Source: an uncultured Alphaproteobacteria bacterium (GTDB lineage: Bacteria; Pseudomonadota; Alphaproteobacteria; RF32; CAG-239). From it: a stretch of DNA of 12,756 nt. The notes below the pieces were generated by a model. That model saw nothing but the letters and a program-made list of their open reading frames with translations, was not told the origin of the DNA and did not search any database. The DNA is taken from positions 1 to 12,756 of the forward strand of contig CAJTWX010000049.1 of assembly GCA_910580155.1 (NCBI GenBank). The letters are read 5' to 3'. Below are positions 7,310 through 12,756 of this stretch, piece by piece (position 1 is the first letter of the stretch; every line of letters begins with the position of its first letter). Position numbers and translations under genes: made by a program.

Positions 7310-7948
7310 ATGAATAAGATATTAAATTGGTTCAAAGCTCTCAAAAACACCGAACCGGCTTATATTAAGCCGCAAAAGCTTGTTGACCTCAAACGCCGGA
7401 ACTGCACAGTAAATTTCATCACCCCCGGCCATCCGCTCTATGACAATATCGTTGCCAAAGAGGAAAACCAGCTCCGTATTAAAGCCCCGAATGAAACCGC
7501 ATATAACGAAACGAGCTTAACCCATAACTTTGTCGCGATTGTCACCTATAATAATTTAAATTATCTGGTCATCAACTCGCATAAGCACTTCAAAGAGCAG
7601 AGCATCGGCGGTCTGCTGCAGTTTGATGAAAACATCTATAACATCATCCCGTTTTTTGAAGACGAAGAAGAATACCAAACCGCCAGCGATTTCACTTTCC
7701 GCGAAACCTACGAATATGACCATCCGGTAGAAAGTTACGCATTCATTGCCGAAGCACACGGCAAATCCGTCAAAATTGCACTTGACCGCGGCAAAAAACC
7801 AGTCACCATAAAAATGATAGACACTGACCGCAAGCTCTTCACTGCCAAACTCACCGGCGAAGAAATCGAGCTTTTGGACTACGTGGCCATATCTGCCCTG
7901 AATGCCTATAATGAAATTCAGGAACGCCGCAAACACAAAGCAAGTTAA
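7310..7948 (+). CDS. Hypothetical cytoplasmic protein, 212 residues
   Basis: I do not recognise this family. The 212-residue protein has no signal peptide or membrane segment. It begins with a basic amphipathic stretch (MNKILNWFKALK), has mixed alpha/beta composition with many Asn, Tyr and Lys residues, and carries an acidic patch FFEDEEEYQ near the middle. The C-terminal third (about 140-200) reads as several beta strands followed by a helix ending in ERRKHK. AAAGGAG lies about 7 nt before the ATG. It has its own promoter (7258-7286) and terminator (7951-7982), so it is a single-gene unit. Codon use matches the neighbours. Confidence 0.75.
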   Translation: MNKILNWFKALKNTEPAYIKPQKLVDLKRRNCTVNFITPGHPLYDNIVAKEENQLRIKAPNETAYNETSLTHNFVAIVTYNNLNYLVINSHKHFKEQSIGGLLQFDENIYNIIPFFEDEEEYQTASDFTFRETYEYDHPVESYAFIAEAHGKSVKIALDRGKKPVTIKMIDTDRKLFTAKLTGEEIELLDYVAISALNAYNEIQERRKHKAS

Positions 7949-7950
7949 AC

Positions 7951-7982
7951 AAAAAAGGAGAGCATAAATGCCCTCCTTTTTT
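7951..7982. terminator. Bidirectional intrinsic terminator
   Basis: AAAAAAGGAG (7951-7960) pairs perfectly with CTCCTTTTTT (7973-7982), with an inner GCA/TGC pairing. T-runs are present on both strands. It lies between two convergent genes, 3 nt after one stop and 3 nt before the other. Confidence 0.85.
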
Positions 7983-7984
7983 AA

Positions 7985-8983
7985 TCAGATAAGAAACACA
8001 TCCTGTGACAAATCGGCGTGGATAACCACTGTGCCGTTAAAGATAAAATAACGCTTATCAGCATATTCCAGCATAACTTTCTCCGCAGTGCATTTATACG
8101 CCATGACAGGCTTTCCGGAAGTTCCCCCCTCAACACCGATGTTATAAGGCTTAACGCCGGCATATAGCCTGAGGTCATAAATTCCCCGCGCAACCAGATA
8201 TCTGCCTGCAAAAGCAAACCATTCAATCCCGTGACACCGGAAAAACATACCCGAAGAAAACATCACAACACCATCAGCCTGGCAACAGCTTTTCAGATCC
8301 GGAGAATATAACTGCACAGACGCACACGCTTGCGGCATCACCTTAACAACATCCTTCCCCTCTTCACGTATCATAGGCAGCACAGAGGTCACAATACTGC
8401 CATCAGGCAAAAACTCATAAAACGCCACATTCGGTATCTGGCAAACAGGCTCCATAAAAAGCGCATTGATACGCTGTAATATTGCCTTTCCCCCTGATGT
8501 CAAAATAAACATCAGACGATCCGCTCCCAAGGCCGTTGTGTCATACCGAACCTCGATTTCCTCGGTTTTAACACTCTGCTCTTTCGGAAGAATACTGTTT
8601 TTATTAACATCATAAAAAAGCCATTCAGCTTTCCCTTTTTGTTTCAAAAATACCAGCGCATAGCAACCTTGGTTAAAAACCGCAGCCTTCTCTCCGGAGG
8701 CATAAAATTTATTACCACTGCTGCTATAAAGCATCCACATTTCCTCGCCTTTTCTTTTAATCAGGCGATACCCGTTCGGCGCCACCCACGCATCTTCAAG
8801 CTCCCAGTCTTCAAAAAGCTGCTGGCACCGATAATTATAAAGCATAACCACACCGTCTTTCAAAAGCGCATAATAGCCGTTATTAAAAACGCGTGCTCCA
8901 TCATAAACGCCGAGTTTCTCAAGCGTTCGCCTTCTTATCACCATCTGCGGTGAAGAAAACGGTTTCACAAATTTTGTTTCCAT
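7985..8983 (-). CDS. WG-like repeat protein, unknown function
   Basis: A 332-residue protein with no signal peptide or membrane span. The N-terminal part holds three imperfect repeats of about 25-30 residues with the pattern 'N-G-[YC]-x-x-L-x-x-x-G-x-x-x-x-L-Y': NGYYALLKDGVVMLYNY (35-51), NGYRLIKRKGEEMWMLY (70-86) and QGCYALVFLKQKGKAEWLFY (105-124). Such repeats give beta-strand pairs, as in WG-type repeat proteins. The C-terminal half is less regular but again beta-rich (SSGMFFRCHGIEWFAFAGRY; YFIFNGTVVIHADL). The ATG at 8983 is preferred; a GTG two codons earlier is possible. No strong Shine-Dalgarno is seen. The same motif occurs in the 126-residue protein at 359-739. It is a single-gene unit with no neighbour to hint at a role. 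Confidence 0.7.
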   Translation of the reverse strand: METKFVKPFSSPQMVIRRRTLEKLGVYDGARVFNNGYYALLKDGVVMLYNYRCQQLFEDWELEDAWVAPNGYRLIKRKGEEMWMLYSSSGNKFYASGEKAAVFNQGCYALVFLKQKGKAEWLFYDVNKNSILPKEQSVKTEEIEVRYDTTALGADRLMFILTSGGKAILQRINALFMEPVCQIPNVAFYEFLPDGSIVTSVLPMIREEGKDVVKVMPQACASVQLYSPDLKSCCQADGVVMFSSGMFFRCHGIEWFAFAGRYLVARGIYDLRLYAGVKPYNIGVEGGTSGKPVMAYKCTAEKVMLEYADKRYFIFNGTVVIHADLSQDVFLI

Positions 8984-9140
8984 AATCACAATAATTTAAA
9001 AGTTAATAATGCACATATGTGTATTTAATTGCTTTTCCTTATAAAGAAAAAAATTTCCGGAGTCAAACACAATCTACTTTAAAAAACGCCGGCAGAGATT
9101 ATCTAAACACCGACCGTTAATTTTTAAAAAGGAAAAAGCA

Positions 9141-9218
9141 ATGAACAGAGTTATTACATATCTTATTTACATCTTAATCGCCGTTATTTTAATCTGGCTT
9201 ATCCGCTCGTTTATCTAG
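9141..9218 (+). CDS. 25-residue single-helix membrane microprotein
   Basis: A complete small gene: AAGGAA about 8 nt before ATG 9141, 25 codons, TAG at 9216-9218. The product MNRVITYLIYILIAVILIW (then LIRSFI) is one hydrophobic helix with a basic residue at each end. It aligns without gaps to the N-terminus of the next gene (9246-9485), with 12 of 25 residues identical (R3, I5-T6-Y7, I9-Y10, L12, V15, L20-I21-R22). This homology, its own ribosome-binding site and the 27-nt gap to its paralogue support a real gene. It probably sits in the inner membrane; function unknown. Automatic callers would miss it because of its length. Confidence 0.65.
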   Translation: MNRVITYLIYILIAVILIWLIRSFI

Positions 9219-9245
9219 CCCAAGCCGTCGCAAAAGGAGGAAATT

Positions 9246-9485
9246 ATGGGAAGAATCATCACCTACATTATTTACTTTTTAGTCATAGTCGCCATCTACG
9301 TTTTAATCCGCGCTGCCTACACAGGGTCAATCAACTCTGATACCACAATAGGCCAAGCCGCAACCGAGGTTAAAAACGGCAGTGTTGAAACCATCCGCGA
9401 TATGAAAAACGAAGCTGCCGCCGCAATCGACAATATGGCAAATTCCAGCACCACCGCCGGCGCACCTGCCGCCCCGCAAAACTAA
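9246..9485 (+). CDS. Small membrane-anchored protein, paralogue of the preceding microprotein
   Basis: The product has 79 residues: a hydrophobic helix at about 4-22 (IITYIIYFLVIVAIYVLIR) followed by a soluble tail of about 55. The tail has an amphipathic, Ala-rich helix (about 36-66: EVKNGSVETIRDMKNEAAAA) and ends in a flexible TTAGAPAAPQN. A strong AAAGGAGG stands 6 nt before the ATG. The first 25 residues match the 25-residue protein just upstream, so the pair looks like a duplication in which one copy has only the anchor. The N-terminus lacks a signal cleavage site; a membrane-anchored coiled helix facing the cytoplasm or periplasm is likely. Both genes are read as one unit, ended by the hairpin at 9511-9536. 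Confidence 0.72.
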   Translation: MGRIITYIIYFLVIVAIYVLIRAAYTGSINSDTTIGQAATEVKNGSVETIRDMKNEAAAAIDNMANSSTTAGAPAAPQN

Positions 9486-9833
9486 CACTAACAGGCAAAA
9501 CAAAAGCTGAAAAGCGGAGCATCACAGCTCCGCTTTCCTCAATCGTTGAAAGCCCCGTACGAGGAACATCATAAAACATTGTAGAGCTAAATCTGGTCAT
9601 CCCCATACTCCCAAATGAATCTGCAGATTCTCTCGTGGTATATGAATATTTTTGCGCCCGACTCCAAATATAAACCTTCATCGCGCGCACATTCACCGAG
9701 TTGTCCGGCACTCCCAAAGCCTGAAAAACCGTTTCAATCGGCTGCCCATACATCACCCGCAGATTATCATCCATTTTAAAGATATAACACCCGTTCAAGC
9801 AAACAACCGCCAACAACATCAAGATTTTTTCAT
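9370..9833 (-). pseudogene. Frameshifted and truncated lipoprotein gene
   Basis: On the minus strand GGAGG stands 8 nt before ATG at 9833-9831, but the frame of that ATG stops after four codons. A run of six A (9830-9825) follows the ATG. One extra A would give MKKILMLLAVVCLNGC, a textbook lipoprotein signal with lipobox LNGC, then DDNLRVMYGQPIETV, LGVPDNSVN and MKVYIWSR. This resembles small lipoproteins with a 'G-x-P-D...vYxW' core. The good frame then runs through the terminator hairpin (9511-9536) and antisense into the 9246-9485 gene, ending at 9370, so the recognisable part stops near 9540 and the native C-terminus seems lost. Only weak starts (TTG 9882, ATG 9819) are in the open frame, and neither gives a full signal peptide. 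I call it a pseudogene; slippage or a sequencing error in the A-run is possible. Confidence 0.55.
9511..9540. terminator. Intrinsic terminator after the small membrane genes
   Basis: AAAGCGGAGC (9511-9520) pairs perfectly with GCTCCGCTTT (9527-9536) around a 6-nt loop. The T-run is short on the + strand (TTTCCTC) and better on the minus strand (TTTTCAGCTTTTG), so it may act both ways. Confidence 0.7.
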
Positions 9834-9858
9834 CTTCCCGTCCTCCATGATAGTCAAT

Positions 9859-9885
9859 AAAAAACGGTCGCCGAAAAGGCAACCG
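9859..9885 (-). terminator. Strong intrinsic terminator ahead of the lipoprotein pseudogene
   Basis: On the minus strand CGGTTGCC (9885-9878) pairs with GGCGACCG (9872-9865), with one G-T pair and loop TTTTC, followed by six T (9864-9859). It ends about 25 nt before the ATG at 9833. Its 5' arm shares CGGTT with the 3' arm of the larger structure at 9881-9977. Confidence 0.8.
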
Positions 9886-9986
9886 GGAGTTAGTAATCTA
9901 TTGTTAGCAAGACTCTTGCAACCTTTAGATAGTTGATAAAAACAACCGCCTTGGACATACGTTGCAAGCTCCCGGTTATATCTAAA
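9859..9986 (-). ncRNA. Candidate structured RNA or attenuator
   Basis: On the minus strand nested inverted repeats are AACCGGGAG (9977-9969) with CTCCCGGTT (9889-9881), directly next to CTTGCAAC (9968-9961) with GTTGCAAG (9922-9915). Inside is a small hairpin GTTG(9945-9942)...CAAC (9935-9932). An eight-base match, TTTAGATA (9986-9979) with TATCTAAA (9931-9924), could form a pseudoknot. The outer 3' arm overlaps the 5' arm of the terminator at 9859-9885, so the two folds exclude each other, as in transcription attenuators. I match it to no known riboswitch. It could be a stand-alone small RNA or the leader of the lipoprotein gene. The fold is hand-drawn. Confidence 0.4.
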
Positions 9987-10002
9987 ACATTTTCATTAAC
10001 AA
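9975..10002 (-). promoter_or_regulatory. Possible promoter for the structured RNA
   Basis: On the minus strand TTGTTA (10002-9997), a 16-nt spacer, then TATAAC (9980-9975). It would start RNA near 9968, inside the outer arm of the structure, which conflicts with the full fold. A weaker upstream pair (TTTACT...TATTGT) would include the whole fold. Only one of these can be right. Confidence 0.25.
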
Positions 10003-10028
10003 TACAAAACCAAAGTTTAAAGTAAAGC

Positions 10029-10056
10029 AAAAAATCCCCCCGCGGCTCACCACGGG
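10029..10056 (-). terminator. Candidate terminator downstream of rplQ
   Basis: On the minus strand CCCGTGG (10056-10050) and CCGCGGG (10045-10039) pair with one mismatch around TGAG, followed by GGGA and six T (10034-10029). It may end the rplQ transcript about 150 nt after its stop, or end an RNA starting in the gap. Confidence 0.5.
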
Positions 10057-10104
10057 AATTTTATCACTTATTTTAAACAAAAACAGCGAAATTTTGCAAA
10101 ATAA

Positions 10105-10178
10105 TCGCGGATGTCCACCAAGGAACAGGAGCATACAAAAAGTACATAACTGTTCCGCCGAGTGGCTTTCATCCGCGA
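10105..10178 (-). other. Long imperfect hairpin after rplQ
   Basis: Three nested pairings on one axis: TCGCGGAT (10105-10112) with ATCCGCGA (10171-10178), CCAC (10115-10118) with GTGG (10162-10165), and GGAACAG (10122-10128) with CTGTTCC (10150-10156). They are separated by small internal loops and capped by a 21-nt AT-rich loop. It starts about 25 nt after the rplQ stop. It could be a 3' structure that protects or ends the mRNA, a small RNA, or a dispersed palindromic repeat. The rest of the 9987-10203 gap shows only AT-rich sequence and the hairpin at 10029-10056. Confidence 0.5.
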
Positions 10179-10203
10179 ATTAGTTTACAAAATTACACTG
10201 TTT

Positions 10204-10656
10204 TTATGCAGCAGCTTCTTCGTTGCTGTTCGCAGCAGCCTCAGCCGCAGCTTTTTCTGCTTTAACGCGTTCAATGTCTTTCAAACCTTTAGCATTAACA
10301 TCTCTGTCAACCAGTTCAATGATAGCCATCGGAGCGCAGTCGCCATATCTGAAACCAGACTTCAACACGCGGGTATAACCGCCGTTGCGCTCTTTATAAC
10401 GTTCAGCCAAAACAGAAAAAAGCTTGGAAACAACTTCCTTGTCACGCAAGAAAGACAAAGCCAGACGACGGGAATTCAAATCACCTTTTTTTGCATATGT
10501 AATCATACTCTCTGCAAAAGTTCTCAATTCTTTGGCTCTCGGCAGAGTGATTGTGATTTGTTCGTGTGTCAGCAAAGCGTTTGTCAAGTTGGCAAACAAT
10601 GCTCTTCTTTGGCTTTTCGGCATATTAAAACGTCTGTGTGCGTCACCGTGTCTCAT
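10204..10656 (-). CDS. rplQ: 50S ribosomal protein L17
   Basis: L17 is a large-subunit protein at the polypeptide exit region. The 150 residues start MRHGDAHRRFNMPKSQRRALFANL and contain ITITLPRAKELR (34-45), LSFLRDKEVVSKLF, YKERNGGYTRVLKSGFRYGD (87-106) and APMAIIELVDRD, all typical. The last ~25 residues are an Ala/Glu-rich tail (AEKAAAEAAANSNEEAAA), which is common in alphaproteobacterial L17. AAGGA lies 7-8 nt before the ATG. L17 normally follows rpoA directly; here the upstream neighbour on the same strand is the U32-family gene, and a good promoter (10811-10839) lies between, so rplQ appears uncoupled from the alpha operon. The basic N-terminal half is more variable than usual but contains no break. 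Confidence 0.96.
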   Translation of the reverse strand: MRHGDAHRRFNMPKSQRRALFANLTNALLTHEQITITLPRAKELRTFAESMITYAKKGDLNSRRLALSFLRDKEVVSKLFSVLAERYKERNGGYTRVLKSGFRYGDCAPMAIIELVDRDVNAKGLKDIERVKAEKAAAEAAANSNEEAAA

Positions 10657-10657
10657 A

Positions 10658-10798
10658 TTAGATTCCTTTCATCTTTTTTCTGTGCTTCGGAACCCGAAGC
10701 GGATAATTACTAACGCCCGCACCACCCTCGTGAATGCAGACCAACAGGAAAACCGGAACCTCCTGCGGCAAAACACCCTGCAGAATCCCGATTCTCAC
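10658..10798 (-). CDS. Possible 46-codon leader ORF upstream of rplQ
   Basis: In the rplQ leader a minus-strand frame runs from GTG at 10798 to TAA at 10660-10658, one base before the rplQ ATG. The product would be about 46 residues, including GVLPQEVPVFLLVC and a basic PLRVPKHRKKMKGI end. The third codon positions are G/T/C-rich, as in real genes here, and the end is spaced for translational coupling. Against it: no Shine-Dalgarno ahead of the GTG, which would lie only a few bases after the predicted transcription start, and no family is recognised. Part of the region also forms the hairpin GCTTCGG-GTT-CCGAAGC (10700-10684), so it may be a structured leader and not coding. Confidence 0.2.
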   Translation of the reverse strand: MRIGILQGVLPQEVPVFLLVCIHEGGAGVSNYPLRVPKHRKKMKGI

Positions 10799-10810
10799 AA
10801 TCTGACACGG

Positions 10811-10839
10811 CTTATACACGATATCTTTTTATTTGTAAA
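10811..10839 (-). promoter_or_regulatory. Sigma70-type promoter for rplQ
   Basis: On the minus strand TTTACA (10839-10834), a 17-nt spacer, then TATAAG (10816-10811), just after TG. It starts just inside the gap after the U32-family gene and gives rplQ a leader of about 145 nt. Confidence 0.65.
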
Positions 10840-10846
10840 GAGTTTT

Positions 10847-12250
10847 TTAGCGATTCTTATTCTCGCACAAAACAGACCATTCCTTTTGCTTATTTTCGTA
10901 CATCTCGGCATTCTCGCCTTTTAACCCCTGAAACTTGCGCGCGATGACATATTGCGGCAGCAGTTTTTTAATCTCAGTAATATCGCGCCCCCAAGCCTCG
11001 GGTTTAATGCGGATTTTCTTTTCTTGTCCGGCAGATACTTTCGGCGTCACCTCGCCGGTTTCCGCGTCTTCAAACTCATTTAAAGTCAACGGCAAATTCT
11101 CAAGCCCGTTAGGAATAAGAAACTCTATCGTTTCACCACCGGCAATATAATTGCGCAACTCAAAAATTGCATCATCGCCCTGCCACTCGACAATTGAGCC
11201 GGCAAACAGCCACTCGCCGAGCGTGCGCGTATATTCATAGTTCTGGCTGATGTTCGTGAGCTTGCCGTCGTGAAAACCCAAACAATAGCCGCGGTTTTGC
11301 AACCCCATCAAATCCGGCATATATTTGGTATAATCCCAGTTTTCAGGGTCTGCATAGTAATCATCAATCGCCTGCCGATACGCACGCGCCACCGTTCCGG
11401 CATAATATTCGGTTTTGTTGCGTCCCTCAACCTTCAGAGAGTCCATCCCGATTCGCAAGAGGTCATTCAAACGCGGCATCATACACATATCTTTCGAGTT
11501 CAAGAGATAACTGCCGTGTTCATCTTCCACCACTTCATAAAGCTCTCCGGGGCGAAAGTCCTCTTCCAGCAAATACTCAAAATTATCTTTATTCTCATCG
11601 TTAATAACCAGTTCACGCACCGTACCGTCTTTAAGCTTAACGTGCAGTTTATAGTGCCAGCGACAGCAATGCGCACATTTTCCCTTGTTCGCACTCCTGT
11701 CTGCCATAAAGTTGGAAATCAAACACCGCCCCGAATACGACATACACATCGCCCCGTGCATAAAACACTCCAGTTCAATATCCGGACACTGGGCGCGGAT
11801 TTCTTCCATCTCGGCAAACGTCACCTCCCGCCCGAGTACGCAGAGTTTAGCCCCCATCGACTGCCAAAACTTCACCGTTTGTGCCGAGCAGATATTCGCT
11901 TGGGTAGAAACAAAGCGGTTCAGCTCCGGTGCGTGCTCTTTAAGGTAATAAAACACTCCGGGGTCTGCCACCAACACCCCGTCGGGTTTAAGCCGGCGCA
12001 GCGTTTCCACAAACTGCGGCAATTTGGCTGCCTCTTCATTATGGATATAAAGATTGAGCGTCAGATAAATCTTTTTGCCCTGCTCGTGCACAATGCGGAT
12101 TCCCTCTTCCAGTTCCTCAAGCGAAAACTTGGATTGTGTCCTCAAGCTCATATCCGGTGTTCCGGCATAAACGGCATCCGCCCCGTAAAGCAATGCGGTT
12201 TTGAGTTTAACAAGTGAGCCTGCCGGCAATAAAAGTTCTGACTTATGCAT
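10847..12250 (-). CDS. trhP: U32-family tRNA hydroxylation protein (TrhP/YegQ type)
   Basis: TrhP-type U32 proteins act in prephenate-dependent formation of 5-hydroxyuridine at tRNA position 34; many are still labelled 'peptidase U32'. The 467 residues start with ELLLPAGSLVKLKTALLYGADAVYAG (5-30), the usual opening of the barrel domain, and contain LTLNLYIHNEE and VSTQANICS. The U32 signature is ECFMHGAMCMSYSGRC (161-176), followed by CAHCCRWHY (192-200). Cysteines 169, 176, 192 and 195/196 are the likely Fe-S ligands. LNSKDMCMMPRLNDL and SLKVEGRNKTEYY are also typical, followed by a C-terminal beta domain with GEWLFAGSIVEW. Length matches the ~450-residue TrhP class. It follows the DUF3108-like gene by 12 nt, with AAGGA about 11 nt before the ATG, so the two are probably co-transcribed. 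Confidence 0.85.
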   Translation of the reverse strand: MHKSELLLPAGSLVKLKTALLYGADAVYAGTPDMSLRTQSKFSLEELEEGIRIVHEQGKKIYLTLNLYIHNEEAAKLPQFVETLRRLKPDGVLVADPGVFYYLKEHAPELNRFVSTQANICSAQTVKFWQSMGAKLCVLGREVTFAEMEEIRAQCPDIELECFMHGAMCMSYSGRCLISNFMADRSANKGKCAHCCRWHYKLHVKLKDGTVRELVINDENKDNFEYLLEEDFRPGELYEVVEDEHGSYLLNSKDMCMMPRLNDLLRIGMDSLKVEGRNKTEYYAGTVARAYRQAIDDYYADPENWDYTKYMPDLMGLQNRGYCLGFHDGKLTNISQNYEYTRTLGEWLFAGSIVEWQGDDAIFELRNYIAGGETIEFLIPNGLENLPLTLNEFEDAETGEVTPKVSAGQEKKIRIKPEAWGRDITEIKKLLPQYVIARKFQGLKGENAEMYENKQKEWSVLCENKNR

Positions 12251-12262
12251 TTCCCGTGTTCC

Positions 12263-12756
12263 TTATTTAAAGTCCAAAGTTCTTGGCGTTACTTTTAGCT
12301 CCCCTAACGGCGTAGAGTCAATCTTTATTTCGAGCAGATATGGCATTTTTACCTTTTCATCATAGCCAATCCATACCTTAATTGGCTTCTCGGCACTCAC
12401 ATCCCACAAAATATTATCATTATTATTTTTCAGGTTCTCAATATAAATAGAGCATTTATAGGCATTTTCCGTCCGGTTCAGCCCCTCAAACAACCGATTC
12501 TCCCGACCGGTATCTTTAATAATAACTTTATAGTGTTTTTTGCGGTCAAAAACCTCACGCACCATCGCACAGCTCTTCTTTGCCCGAAATTTCTTAATCA
12601 GCTCCGCAAACACCGTCTGCAAATCCGCCGCATCCGCTGTCTGCGGCACATTGTCCAACAAATGCGTTTTCTCCCGCTCGTCTTTGGCAGATACGCTTTT
12701 ATACGCCTTGCCTTTTTTATCATAATACACATTTTTGCGCCGCATATGGCTGCGTG
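12263..12756 (-). CDS. DUF3108-like protein, N-terminus cut by window edge
   Basis: The frame is open to the right edge, with coding continuing upstream of the Met at 12745 (Arg-Ser-His before it), so the true start is outside the window. About 164 residues are visible. The order VYYDKKGKAYK, EREKTHLLDN, DLQTVFAELIKKFRAKKSC, FDRKKHYKVIIKDTG, AYKCSIYIE, then DVSAEKPIKVWIGYDEKVKMPYLLEIKIDSTPLGELKVTPRTLDF follows DUF3108 proteins: a 'DxxTa' helix, a Cys before a 'fDgkr.y' strand, a second Cys, and a final '.Pv..ei.t..G...v.lt' strand. These are exported beta-barrel-like proteins of unclear role; the signal peptide would be in the missing part. It lies 12 nt upstream of trhP in the same direction. 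Confidence 0.65.
   Translation of the reverse strand, partial: RSHMRRKNVYYDKKGKAYKSVSAKDEREKTHLLDNVPQTADAADLQTVFAELIKKFRAKKSCAMVREVFDRKKHYKVIIKDTGRENRLFEGLNRTENAYKCSIYIENLKNNNDNILWDVSAEKPIKVWIGYDEKVKMPYLLEIKIDSTPLGELKVTPRTLDFK

Noticed and set aside
9012..9021. Palindrome CACATATGTG between the divergent genes at 8983 and 9141, as an operator
   Set aside because: It is only 10 bp, present once, and no clear promoter overlaps it.
9950..9960. CCTTGGACA-like stretch reminiscent of the CCGCCTGGGC box of the ZTP riboswitch
   Set aside because: The surrounding helices, the order and the strand do not fit that riboswitch.
9881..9977. Inverted repeat as an integron attC site or transposon end
   Set aside because: No GTTRRRY/RYYYAAC core pair, no target duplication and no integrase or transposase nearby; the terminator next to it fits an RNA better.
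10091..10102. Palindrome ATTTTGCAAAAT
   Set aside because: A 12-bp AT-rich palindrome is expected by chance in this sequence and has no partner copy.
10162..10713. + strand frames opposite rplQ (10162-10713 and 10424-10924)
   Set aside because: They lie antisense to rplQ and its leader and show no ribosome-binding site or family pattern.
11270..12217. Long + strand open frame of 315 codons opposite trhP
   Set aside because: It is antisense to a well-supported U32-family gene, is rich in His, Arg, Phe and Ile as mirror frames here are, and has no recognisable motif.

Overview
The window looks like a piece of chromosome from an AT-leaning alphaproteobacterium, probably an uncultured host-associated or gut-type lineage. 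The best support is ribosomal protein L17, whose C-terminal half (FRYGD-APMA-IE-VDRD-AKG pattern) is of alphaproteobacterial type. Gram-negative traits (lipoproteins with lipoboxes, a VirB2-like pilin, a DUF3108-like protein) agree. The exact taxon is inference. I see no tRNA, rRNA, CRISPR array or insertion sequence.

Layout. (1) Positions 1-194 hold the C-terminal end of a VirB2/TrbC-like pilin on the + strand, cut by the window edge. It converges on a small minus-strand gene (359-739), with a shared two-way terminator between them. (2) Positions 871-3221 carry minus-strand genes: a six-helix membrane protein with its own terminator, then an operon read rhodanese-like protein -> RNase HII (rnhB) -> divergent dihydrofolate reductase. 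The last two overlap by ATGA. (3) A lipoprotein (3344-4123, minus) is divergent from a + strand operon: prmA (L11 methyltransferase), pepP-type Xaa-Pro aminopeptidase, and a small exported CxxC protein. (4) A single-gene unit (7310-7948, +) with a good sigma70-type promoter converges, through a two-way terminator, on a minus-strand protein with WG-like repeats (7985-8983).

(5) Positions 9141-9485 encode two tandem, homologous tiny membrane proteins. The first is only 25 residues. (6) Positions 9370-10203 are the least ordinary stretch. They hold a lipoprotein pseudogene with a frameshift in an A6 run just after its start and a lost C-terminus. In front of it lies a strongly structured region that ends in an intrinsic terminator, a candidate regulatory RNA or attenuator. 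A second long hairpin lies just after rplQ. (7) rplQ (10204-10656) sits apart from rpoA, with its own promoter and a 145-nt leader containing a 46-codon open frame. (8) Upstream on the same strand are a U32-family protein (TrhP/YegQ type, tRNA U34 hydroxylation) and a truncated DUF3108-like gene running off the right edge.

Most genes are housekeeping: ribosome and translation (prmA, rplQ, trhP), peptide turnover (pepP), DNA/RNA maintenance (rnhB) and folate (folA). The candidates for something undescribed are the structured RNA in front of the broken lipoprotein, the hairpin after rplQ, the tandem micro-membrane proteins and the divergent DHFR.
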